A stretch of 8,573 nucleotides of DNA from Fimenecus sp045632525. Its GTDB lineage: Bacteria; Bacillota; Clostridia; Oscillospirales; Acutalibacteraceae. A program made the translations under genes and the position numbers. Positions 1-5,274 of this stretch are shown here, piece after piece. Location of the stretch: assembly GCA_045632525.1 (NCBI GenBank), contig JAZQWV010000066.1:1-8573 (forward strand). The letters run 5' to 3'. Each line of letters opens with the position of its first letter. Within the stretch, counting starts at the first letter, position 1. The notes beneath the pieces were generated by a model. That model had not been told where the DNA came from and searched no databases. It saw only the letters and a program-made list of their open reading frames with translations.

Positions 1-38
1 AATTGGTTCATCTTCGTTTAGAGGTTGTACAAGCCTTA
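1..38 (+). repeat. 38-bp direct repeat inside LRR region (copy at 181-218)
   Basis: Bases 1-38 are identical to bases 181-218, exactly 180 bp (60 codons) apart and in the same reading frame. Both encode the LRR_5 stretch IGSSSFRGCTSL. This reflects duplication or gene conversion among LRR units of the surface protein. Confidence 0.9.
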
Positions 39-2968
39 CCGATATTATTGTAGATAGTAATAACGAAGATTATTCAAGTGATGAGTCTGGGGTATTATTT
101 GATAAGAAAAAAACAACACTTATACAATATCCTATCGGCAACACAAGGATAAGTTATACGATTCCTGATAGTGTAACATCAATTGGTTCATCTTCGTTTA
201 GAGGTTGTACAAGCCTTAATAGTGTAATAATCCCTGACAGTGTAACATTAATTGACGATTCTGCATTTGATGGTTGCACAAGCCTTAGTAGTGTAATAAT
301 CCCTGATAGCGTAACATTAATTAGAAATTATGCATTTTCAGATTGCACAAATCTTACAATGGTTAATTATTCAGGTGCGAAGTGTCAATGGGATAAAGTT
401 GAGATTTATCCAGGTAATACCGTGATAACTGAATCCACAATAAATTATATGACGGGTGAACATTTATTAAGTAGTTGGATTATTAATTATAAACCAACTT
501 GCACAACGGATGGCTCTAAATATAAAAAATGTACAGTTTGCGGAGAGGTTTGTAACACTGAAGTAATTGATAGTTTAGGACACACAGAGAGTGATTGGAT
601 TATTGATTTTAATCCAACTTGTACAATTGATGGTTCAAAACACAAAGAGTGTACGGTTTGTGGCAAAATACTTGAAACTGAAGCAATCGAAATGCTAGGT
701 GGACATACAGAAAGTGATTGGATTATTGATTATTATCCCGCTTGCACAATTGATGGTTCAAAACATAAAGAGTGTACAGTTTGTGGCGAAATACTTGAAA
801 CTGAAGCAATCGAAATGCTAGGTGGACATACAGAAAGTGATTGGATTATTAGTTATAATCCAACTTGCACAACGGATGGCTTTAAATATAAAGAATGTAC
901 AGTTTGCGGAGAAATTTGTGAAACTGAAATAGTTGTTAGGTTAGGACACACAGAAAGTGATTGGATTATTGATTATAATCCAACTTGTACGACTGATGGC
1001 TCTAAACATAAATATTGTGCTGCTTGCGGAGATGTTTATGAAACTGAAACAATTTCCGCTACAGGTCACACTTATGATTTTGTTGTAATAAAACAACCTA
1101 CATGTACTGAAGATGGTGTATTAGAAAAAGTTTGTATCATTTGTGGTCAAGAGTTCTTTGAACAACAAATTGTGGCTTCTGATTTATATCCTGAATCTGA
1201 CCATGACTATAGTAATAATACGAACAGAACATACAATTTTGTTTATGAGGGTGCAAAAAGTCTTGAACTGACTTTTTCATCGTCTACATATGTTGAATCA
1301 AGTTATGATTATATTTATATTTATGATGCAAATGGGTCTTTGTATGGAAAATATACAGATTCATCTCTTTCGGGTGCAACAATAATCTTGCAGGGTGATT
1401 CATTTAGCATCAAATTAACGTCGGATAGCAGTAAGACTTGTTATGGCTTTTCATTTGATTCTATTGTGGCTAATATGTCGAATTGCCAAACTATTCCACA
1501 ATTAACTCATAACTATGTTGATAATTTCTGCACTATTTGTAACGAACCCAATATTATTGATGAATGGTTGAAAGATACAAATGGTTGGTATTATATTGAC
1601 TTTGATGGCAAAATAGCCACTAATAAATGGGTAGAAGATAGTCAAGGCTTGTGCTATGTTGGAGAAGATGGCTATAGCTTAAGGAATACTTGGGTGGAAA
1701 TTGATGGGCGCTGGTCATATCTTGATGATAATGGTCATAAGGTTTATAGCCAATGGGTTGATGATGGTGTAGGTCTAAAATACGTTGATAACTATGGTTA
1801 CGCTAAAACAAACTGCTGGGGTAATGACGGTATCGGTTCTTACTATTTTGGTAATGATGGATATATGTTAATAGATAAATGGTTTGATGATGTTAATGTT
1901 TGGTGTTATGTAGATAAGAATGGTTATTGTACTAAAAAATTCTCTTTTAAAGTTGTAGGCAAGGATGAAAAAACTGTTACTATCACAGGGTATTCTGGCA
2001 CGGTTAATAATTTGGAGATTCCATCAATAATTAATGGGTACGAAGTGACTATGATAGATGATTCAGCCTTCTATTATTGTGTTTCAATAATTAGTGTGAA
2101 GATACCTGATACTGTAACAACAATTGGAGAATATGCATTTGGTATGGCTGGTTCTTTAGTAGAAATATACATTCCTGATAGTGTCGTTACAATAGAATAT
2201 GCTGCATTTATGGGAACTTCTGTTCTTAAAGATGTTTATTATTCAGGAAGTGAAACAAAATGGAATTCAATAGTGATAAAAGGCAGTAACAATAATTTAC
2301 TTAATGCGGAAATTCATTATAACCAAACACTCGAAATTCTCAACGGCTGGGTTCTTGAAGGTACAAAATGGGCATATTATCAAAACAATGTTAAAGTAAT
2401 TAACAAATGGCTTATGGATAGTGTAGGCTGGTGCTTTGTTGGTGAAGACGGCTATTGCGTAACAAATTGCTGGAAAGCTGACTCAAAAGGCTGGTGCTAT
2501 CTTGATGCGAACGGCAGAATGGTATGCAACAACTGGGTTTATGACAATGGCAAGTGGTACTTTATGGACGCAAACGGCTATATGGTATCTAACCAATGGA
2601 GAAAAGATAGCAAGGGATGGTGCTATTTAGGCTCAAGTGGTGCAATGCTTACAAATGCATGGGTTAAAGATAGTGTCGGCTGGTGCTATATAGGTGCTGA
2701 TGGTTACTGTGTAACAAACAAATGGGTAAAAGACTCAAAGGGTTGGTGCTATCTCGACGCACAAGGTCGAATGGTATATAACAAATGGGTTAAGGACTCA
2801 AAAGGTTGGTGTTATGTGGGCTCAAGCGGTTATATGGTAACAAGCCAATGGGTACAAGATGGTAGCAAATGGTATTATATCGACCAAAATGGTTATATGG
2901 TAACAGGCACAAAAGTTATCGGCGGAAAGACTTATAAATTCAATTCCAGCGGTGTTTGGATTGCATAA
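2..2968 (+). CDS. BspA-like LRR surface protein with CUB-like domain and cell-wall-binding repeats (5' partial)
   Basis: The reading frame is open from base 2 to a TAA at 2966-2968 (988 residues visible), so the start and any signal peptide lie before the window; the ATG at 359 is internal. Modules in order: LRR_5 repeats (2-~440) with the IPDSVTxIxxxAFxxCTSL pattern and a BspA-type insert (SGVLFDKKKTTLIQYPIGN); six ~40-residue repeats with PTCT.DG and CTVCG (461-1177); a CUB-like beta-domain (about 1178-1480, YPESDHDYSNN and SSYDYIYIYDANG); six ~21-residue cell-wall-binding repeats (1562-1936); a second LRR_5 island (about 1940-2326); and nine more wall-binding repeats plus a short end cap (2345-2965). 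Proteins of this build are secreted adhesins or host/glycan-contact proteins held non-covalently on the wall; no LPxTG sorting signal is present. The ligand cannot be told from sequence. The gene is followed by a strong terminator, so it ends its transcription unit. Confidence 0.93.
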   Translation: MGSSSFRGCTSLTDIIVDSNNEDYSSDESGVLFDKKKTTLIQYPIGNTRISYTIPDSVTSIGSSSFRGCTSLNSVIIPDSVTLIDDSAFDGCTSLSSVIIPDSVTLIRNYAFSDCTNLTMVNYSGAKCQWDKVEIYPGNTVITESTINYMTGEHLLSSWIINYKPTCTTDGSKYKKCTVCGEVCNTEVIDSLGHTESDWIIDFNPTCTIDGSKHKECTVCGKILETEAIEMLGGHTESDWIIDYYPACTIDGSKHKECTVCGEILETEAIEMLGGHTESDWIISYNPTCTTDGFKYKECTVCGEICETEIVVRLGHTESDWIIDYNPTCTTDGSKHKYCAACGDVYETETISATGHTYDFVVIKQPTCTEDGVLEKVCIICGQEFFEQQIVASDLYPESDHDYSNNTNRTYNFVYEGAKSLELTFSSSTYVESSYDYIYIYDANGSLYGKYTDSSLSGATIILQGDSFSIKLTSDSSKTCYGFSFDSIVANMSNCQTIPQLTHNYVDNFCTICNEPNIIDEWLKDTNGWYYIDFDGKIATNKWVEDSQGLCYVGEDGYSLRNTWVEIDGRWSYLDDNGHKVYSQWVDDGVGLKYVDNYGYAKTNCWGNDGIGSYYFGNDGYMLIDKWFDDVNVWCYVDKNGYCTKKFSFKVVGKDEKTVTITGYSGTVNNLEIPSIINGYEVTMIDDSAFYYCVSIISVKIPDTVTTIGEYAFGMAGSLVEIYIPDSVVTIEYAAFMGTSVLKDVYYSGSETKWNSIVIKGSNNNLLNAEIHYNQTLEILNGWVLEGTKWAYYQNNVKVINKWLMDSVGWCFVGEDGYCVTNCWKADSKGWCYLDANGRMVCNNWVYDNGKWYFMDANGYMVSNQWRKDSKGWCYLGSSGAMLTNAWVKDSVGWCYIGADGYCVTNKWVKDSKGWCYLDAQGRMVYNKWVKDSKGWCYVGSSGYMVTSQWVQDGSKWYYIDQNGYMVTGTKVIGGKTYKFNSSGVWIA
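182..388 (+). repeat. Tandem 69-bp LRR_5 units
   Basis: Three consecutive units begin at 182, 251 and 320, each 69 bp (23 codons). The first two are complete LRR_5 repeats ending in VIIPDSVTL; the third runs into the terminal cap YSGAKCQWDKVEIYPGN. The stretch ACAAGCCTTA.TAGTGTAATAATCCCTGA is shared between units, so the similarity is at DNA as well as protein level. Confidence 0.85.
461..1177 (+). repeat. Six tandem CxxC repeats, ~120-123 bp each
   Basis: Units start at 461, 581, 704, 827, 947 and 1067. Each encodes about 40 residues with the pattern HTESDWII.YNPTCT.DGSK.K.CTVCG. ..TE..; the first and last copies are more diverged. Each unit holds a Cys in PTC, a CxxC pair and, in units 2 to 6, a His in HTxxxW or HT, which could form a zinc-ribbon-like metal site, though this is inferred. 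Similar repeats are common in surface proteins of gut Clostridia. Units 2 and 3 (581-826) differ at about 10 of 123 bases by hand count, so that duplication is recent. Confidence 0.88.
1562..1936 (+). repeat. Cell-wall-binding repeat array 1 (six units)
   Basis: Six ~63-bp units encode ~21-residue repeats of the choline-binding/CW_binding type, with a leading W (KWVED, TWVEI, QWVDD), an aromatic core (GWYYID, LCYVGE, RWSYLD) and a DGY or NGY turn. These fold into beta-hairpin solenoids that bind wall polymers. The units in this array are diverged from each other, unlike the second array, suggesting it is older. Confidence 0.85.
1940..2326 (+). other. LRR_5 island between the two wall-binding arrays (domain)
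   Basis: About 129 residues interrupt the wall-binding repeats. They open with a short beta stretch (FSFKVVGKDEKTVTITGYSG), continue with LRR_5 units (VKIPDTVTTIGEYAFGMAGSL, IYIPDSVVTIEYAAF), and end with the cap YYSGSETKWNSIVIKGSNN. This cap matches the one that closes the first LRR block near 362-445 (YSGAKCQWDKVEIYPGN), so a complete LRR module with its cap has been placed inside the wall-binding region. Confidence 0.8.
2345..2965 (+). repeat. Cell-wall-binding repeat array 2 (nine units plus C-terminal cap)
   Basis: About nine ~63-bp units carry the consensus KWVKDSKGWCYLDANGRMVTN; a shorter final unit (TKVIGGKTYKFNSSGVWIA) ends the protein. Many units carry Cys in the core (GWCY), a frequent variant in clostridial gut proteins. 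Units such as KWVKDSKGWCYLDAQG and KWVKDSKGWCYVGSSG are nearly identical in sequence, pointing to recent expansion. Confidence 0.9.
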
Positions 2969-2978
2969 ATAATAGAGT

Positions 2979-3009
2979 AAAACGGTAGGTGTAAAAGCCT
3001 ACCGTTTTT
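2979..3009 (+). terminator. Rho-independent terminator of the surface protein gene
   Basis: A perfect 11-bp stem (AAAACGGTAGG, 2979-2989, with its complement at 2998-3008) closes an 8-base loop and ends in a run of T. It lies 11 bases after the stop codon. The A-rich left arm means it may also act on the minus strand. Confidence 0.92.
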
Positions 3010-3048
3010 ATATGGCTAACAAATAGTCAAAAATTTAACAATTTAGCA

Positions 3049-3077
3049 TTGACACTTTTGCTGTTTAAGAGTAAACT
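3049..3077 (+). promoter_or_regulatory. Candidate sigma-A promoter of the aconitase X operon
   Basis: A consensus -35 box TTGACA (3049-3054) is followed after 17 bases by TAAACT (3072-3077), a fair -10 box. The predicted transcript start near 3084 gives a leader of about 30 bases, too short for a riboswitch. A TATAAA at 3077-3082 is badly spaced for this -35. Confidence 0.6.
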
Positions 3078-3112
3078 ATAAATGTTAATAAATTATTAAA
3101 GAGGTGCTTAAC

Positions 3113-4393
3113 ATGGCAATGCAGCTTACAGCCGAACAACAGGCTTTGCTCAATGGTGAAAAGGGCGAAGTAATGGCTAAAGTTATGAAAACACTTGTTA
3201 TGTACGGTGAAACATTCGGCGCAGAAAAAATGGTTCCCGTTACAAGTGACAAAGGACATCTTGTTACAAGTTTTGGTCTTAAAATGATGACTCCTGTTTT
3301 TGATTTGATGGACCAGCTTCTTAATGCCAATGTGGTTTCAAAACAGAAATTCTCTGTTGACCCAAAACCTTATGACCCAAATGTTCCTTCAGATTTCCTT
3401 AAAAACTTTGTTTTCAAAAAGTTTATGTATTCAAAGCAAGATTCATATAACGAACAGCTTCGTAAAATGGGTCTTTTAAATGATGATGCTTATACTTGCG
3501 CTTGCTATCTTGATGAAGTAGGCAATACACCTAAAAAAGGTGATATCCTTTCATGGGCAGAGTCAAGTGCAGTTGCTTATGCAAACTCTGTTATTGGTGC
3601 TCGTTGTAACCGTAACTCAGGTATCATCGAAATGATGGGCTCAATCGCAGGCTTTGTTCCTTATTTCGGTCTTCTTACAGACGAGGGAAGAAAAGCAACT
3701 TGGGTTATCGAAGTTAAATGCTCAAAGAAGCCTGAAGCACAGATTCTCGGTTCAGCAATCGGTATGAAAGTTATGGAAGATGTTCCATTCGTTAAGGGTA
3801 TGACAGAATGGCTTGGTAACGACCTTAACGATGATGCTAAAGCATACCTTAAAGACTTCGGTGCTGCTTGTGCATCAAACGGTGCAGTTGGTCTTTTCCA
3901 TATTGATGGTCTTACACCAGAAGCTACTGAAATGGGTGACTCACTCGTTGCAGAAAATGCACAGGTTTATGTTATTGATGACGCTGAACTTGAAAGAGTT
4001 AAGGCTTCATATCCTGTTATGTGGAAAAATCCTGACGCAACTCCAAAACTTTGCTTCGTTGGTTGCCCACATATGACAATGGCTCAGCTTAAAGAATGGA
4101 CAGAAAATGTTAGCGCAGGTCTTGCTAAGAATGGCTTGAAGAAGGTTTCAATCCCAACTGTATTTACAGCTCCACCTGCAGTTTGTGACGAGTTCAAAAA
4201 GACTGATATGTATGCTAAACTTCAGGCAACAGGCGTTGTTCTCAGCTACATTTGCCCACTTATGTATATGAACAACCCACTCGCAAAGAAAATGCCTGTA
4301 ATTACAAACTCAAACAAACTTCGTACATATACAACATCTCGTTATTATACAAGCGAAGAAATTCTTGACATTATTACAAAGGAGGCAAAATAA
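3113..4393 (+). CDS. Aconitase X catalytic (large, DUF521) subunit
   Basis: This is a 426-residue protein of the aconitase X family, a dehydratase relative of aconitase. Characterised members dehydrate cis-3-hydroxy-L-proline (bacteria and some archaea) or mevalonate 5-phosphate (archaea); the substrate here is not determined. Family marks: an N-terminal LTAEQQALLNGEKGEVMAKVMKTLV segment, ESSAVAYANSVIGARCN (about 150-166), CFVGCPH (314-320) with likely iron or cluster Cys, YICPLMYMNN (about 379-388), and TNSNKLRTYT near the end (398-407). The length fits the two-subunit form, in which DUF521 is not fused to the DUF126 swivel domain; that domain is encoded by the next gene, one base downstream. 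The ATG at 3113 is chosen because AAAGAGGTG (3098-3106) sits just ahead of it; a GTG at 3104 lies inside that site, and ATG 3119 is a second possibility. No mevalonate or proline-pathway gene lies nearby to settle the function. Confidence 0.93.
   Translation: MAMQLTAEQQALLNGEKGEVMAKVMKTLVMYGETFGAEKMVPVTSDKGHLVTSFGLKMMTPVFDLMDQLLNANVVSKQKFSVDPKPYDPNVPSDFLKNFVFKKFMYSKQDSYNEQLRKMGLLNDDAYTCACYLDEVGNTPKKGDILSWAESSAVAYANSVIGARCNRNSGIIEMMGSIAGFVPYFGLLTDEGRKATWVIEVKCSKKPEAQILGSAIGMKVMEDVPFVKGMTEWLGNDLNDDAKAYLKDFGAACASNGAVGLFHIDGLTPEATEMGDSLVAENAQVYVIDDAELERVKASYPVMWKNPDATPKLCFVGCPHMTMAQLKEWTENVSAGLAKNGLKKVSIPTVFTAPPAVCDEFKKTDMYAKLQATGVVLSYICPLMYMNNPLAKKMPVITNSNKLRTYTTSRYYTSEEILDIITKEAK
4379..4386 (+). 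promoter_or_regulatory. Ribosome-binding site fixing the small-subunit start
   Basis: AAAGGAGG, within the last codons of the large subunit, lies about 9 bases before ATG 4395. This supports 4395 over the upstream in-frame ATG at 4365, which would overlap the large subunit and add a non-family MTLLQRRQNK leader. Confidence 0.85.
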
Positions 4394-4394
4394 A

Positions 4395-4835
4395 ATGAAA
4401 ACTTTTAAAGGTCGTCCCGTAGTTCCAGGAAAAGCAACAGCTACAGCTCTTGTTTCACACGGCGGTTTCAATACACTTGCTTCTTTTCAGGGTGCACTTC
4501 AATTTGGTGACAAACAAGCTAAATGTGGTGACCAGAACAACACAGATATTTATGAAAAACCAATGGTAGGAACAGCACTTTGCCTTCCACAGACAATCGG
4601 TTCAACAACAGGTGGTCTTGTTCTTTATTGCGCAAAAGTTATGGAAAGATGTCCTGCTTGTATGCTTTTCTCAGAGCATATCGACTCACTTGCAGCAGCG
4701 GGCGCAATTATCGGTTCAGTTTGGACAGATACTCCAATGCCAACAGTTGACTGCCTTGGTGAAGAGTTCCTTAACACAGTAAAGACTGGCGACAAAATCA
4801 CAGTTTACGAAGACGGAACAGTAACTATTGAATAA
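4395..4835 (+). CDS. Aconitase X swivel (small, DUF126) subunit
   Basis: A 146-residue protein matching the DUF126 swivelling domain that completes the active site of aconitase X. It starts MKTFKGRPVVPGKATATALV, typical of the family (a GR.vv.G.a.g.alv opening). It then carries LPQTIGSTTGG (64-74), whose Ser70 corresponds to the conserved GS motif expected to contact substrate, and DTPMPTVDCL (112-121). In aconitase this domain is at the C-terminus of the same chain; in many bacteria and archaea it is separate, as here. It starts one base after the large-subunit stop, so the two are almost certainly co-transcribed, translationally coupled and assembled one to one. A terminator follows 14 bases after the stop, so the operon has just these two genes. 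Confidence 0.93.
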   Translation: MKTFKGRPVVPGKATATALVSHGGFNTLASFQGALQFGDKQAKCGDQNNTDIYEKPMVGTALCLPQTIGSTTGGLVLYCAKVMERCPACMLFSEHIDSLAAAGAIIGSVWTDTPMPTVDCLGEEFLNTVKTGDKITVYEDGTVTIE

Positions 4836-4849
4836 TCAACATAAGAAAA

Positions 4850-4880
4850 GAGCCTATCATCTGATAGGCTCTAATTTTTT
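4850..4880 (+). terminator. Bidirectional terminator after the aconitase X operon
   Basis: GAGCCTATCA (4850-4859) pairs perfectly with TGATAGGCTC (4862-4871), and TAATTTTTT follows on the plus strand. On the minus strand the stem is followed by TTTTCTT, so it also lies directly downstream of the tRNA-Ser 3' fragment and could have been that gene's terminator. Confidence 0.9.
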
Positions 4881-4902
4881 GGCGGAGAGCAAGGGATTCG
4901 AA
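4880..4902 (-). pseudogene. tRNA-Ser 3'-end fragment (T-loop, T-stem, acceptor, CCA)
   Basis: These 23 bases are identical to 5061-5083, the 3' end of the intact tRNA-Ser. They cover the acceptor 3' strand with encoded CCA, the 3' side of the T-stem and TTCGAA of the T-loop; identity extends two T beyond CCA (4878-4879). It stops abruptly at TTCGAA and continues into unrelated AT-rich sequence, with no D-arm, anticodon or variable arm. It is a truncated copy, or the 3' half left by an insertion or recombination at the T-loop. Confidence 0.85.
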
Positions 4903-4911
4903 TTATAGATT

Positions 4912-4940
4912 CATAATGCAAATGGGGAATTTGCATTATG
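4912..4940. repeat. Perfect 12-bp inverted repeat (hairpin)
   Basis: CATAATGCAAAT (4912-4923) and ATTTGCATTATG (4929-4940) are perfect complements around the 5-base loop GGGGA. No T-tract follows on either strand, so it is not a normal terminator; it could be a protein-binding or structured-RNA element. Confidence 0.85.
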
Positions 4941-4949
4941 CTCTTCACT

Positions 4950-4977
4950 AAAAACAGTCCACTGGACTGTTTTTTTT
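4950..4977. terminator. Terminator-like hairpin inside the TTCGAA segment
   Basis: AAAAACAGTCC (4950-4960) pairs with GGACTGTTTTT (4964-4974) around a 3-base loop, with T continuing to 4977 on the plus strand. The left side is A5 only, so termination is more likely for plus-strand transcription. No gene ends just ahead of it, which is odd for a terminator. Confidence 0.6.
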
Positions 4978-5020
4978 ACGCTCAGACCCTGCGGGTTCGA
5001 ATCAAAATAAAATCATAAAT

Positions 5021-5055
5021 AAAAAAAGAACACTCACCTTATAGGTAGTGTTCTT
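5021..5055 (-). terminator. Terminator of tRNA-Ser
   Basis: On the minus strand AAGAACACT, then ACCT, loop ATA, AGGT, a bulged G and AGTGTTCTT form a stem ending in a run of seven T. It begins 5 bases after the CCA end of the tRNA. Confidence 0.88.
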
Positions 5056-5060
5056 AAATT

Positions 5061-5153
5061 TGGCGGAGAGCAAGGGATTCGAACCCTCGAAACCGTTTTA
5101 GCAGTTTACACGATTTCCAGTCGTGCTCCTTCGACCAGCTCGGACAACTCTCC
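5061..5153 (-). tRNA. tRNA-Ser (anticodon GGA)
   Basis: A 93-base gene read on the minus strand. The acceptor 5' strand GGAGAGT (5153-5147) pairs with GCTCTCC (5071-5065), followed by discriminator G and an encoded CCA (5063-5061). The anticodon stem CACGA/TCGTG encloses CTGGAAA, giving anticodon GGA, which reads UCC and UCU serine codons. A long variable arm and the T-arm GAGGG-TTCGAAT-CCCTT are present, as expected for a class II serine tRNA. It has its own promoter upstream and terminator downstream. The same 3' end is repeated as a fragment at 4880-4902. Confidence 0.97.
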
Positions 5154-5169
5154 GTGTCAACAGTTTAGT

Positions 5170-5198
5170 ATTATATATTAAAGTAAATTTAAAATCAA
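5170..5198 (-). promoter_or_regulatory. Promoter of tRNA-Ser
   Basis: On the minus strand a -35 box TTGATT (5198-5193) is followed by 17 bases and a perfect -10 TATAAT (5175-5170). The expected start, about 5163, lies about 10 bases ahead of the mature tRNA. Confidence 0.85.
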
Positions 5199-5216
5199 GA
5201 CTTTTAATAATGTTAT

Positions 5217-5245
5217 TTGACTTTTTATTCTGCGTAATATATAAT
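5217..5245 (+). promoter_or_regulatory. Promoter of the AGCS symporter gene
   Basis: TTGACT (5217-5222), a 17-base spacer and a perfect TATAAT (5240-5245) make a near-consensus sigma-A promoter. The start near 5252 gives a leader of about 23 bases with AAGGGG (5263-5268) ahead of ATG 5275. It is back to back with the tRNA-Ser promoter. Confidence 0.88.
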
Positions 5246-5274
5246 TTCAACATTATACGTTTAAGGGGTATTTT

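Larger units (their letters stand above)
4897..5003. other. Hairpin-rich segment bounded by two TTCGAA T-loop sequences
   Basis: The palindrome TTCGAA occurs at 4897-4902 and again at 4996-5001; extended outward the ends form GATTCGAA (4895-4902) and TTCGAATC (4996-5003), an inverted pair. The first belongs to the 3' half of a tRNA-Ser T-arm (minus strand); the second, CTGCGGGTTCGAATC, looks like the 5' half of a T-arm on the plus strand. Between them lie two strong hairpins and no coding frame. It could be a small mobile or recombination-derived element using tRNA T-loops; its identity is not established. Confidence 0.5.

Noticed and set aside
359..361. ATG as the start of the surface protein
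   Set aside because: The frame is open back to base 2 and encodes continuous LRR_5 repeats, and no ribosome-binding site precedes 359; the real start is outside the window.
461..1177. CRISPR-like array
   Set aside because: The regular spacing is codon-based within an open reading frame, units are ~123 bp with no short repeat/unique spacer structure, and no cas genes are present.
3010..3112. Riboswitch or attenuator ahead of the aconitase X operon
   Set aside because: The predicted leader is only about 30 bases and no stable stem with a T-tract lies between the promoter and the start codon.
3065..3330. Minus-strand frames opposite the start of the aconitase X large subunit
   Set aside because: They overlap a confident plus-strand gene and its promoter, and the translated products show no family features.
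4365..4394. Upstream start for the small aconitase X subunit
   Set aside because: It would add ten residues not seen in the family and overlap the large subunit; AAAGGAGG at 4379-4386 points to ATG 4395.
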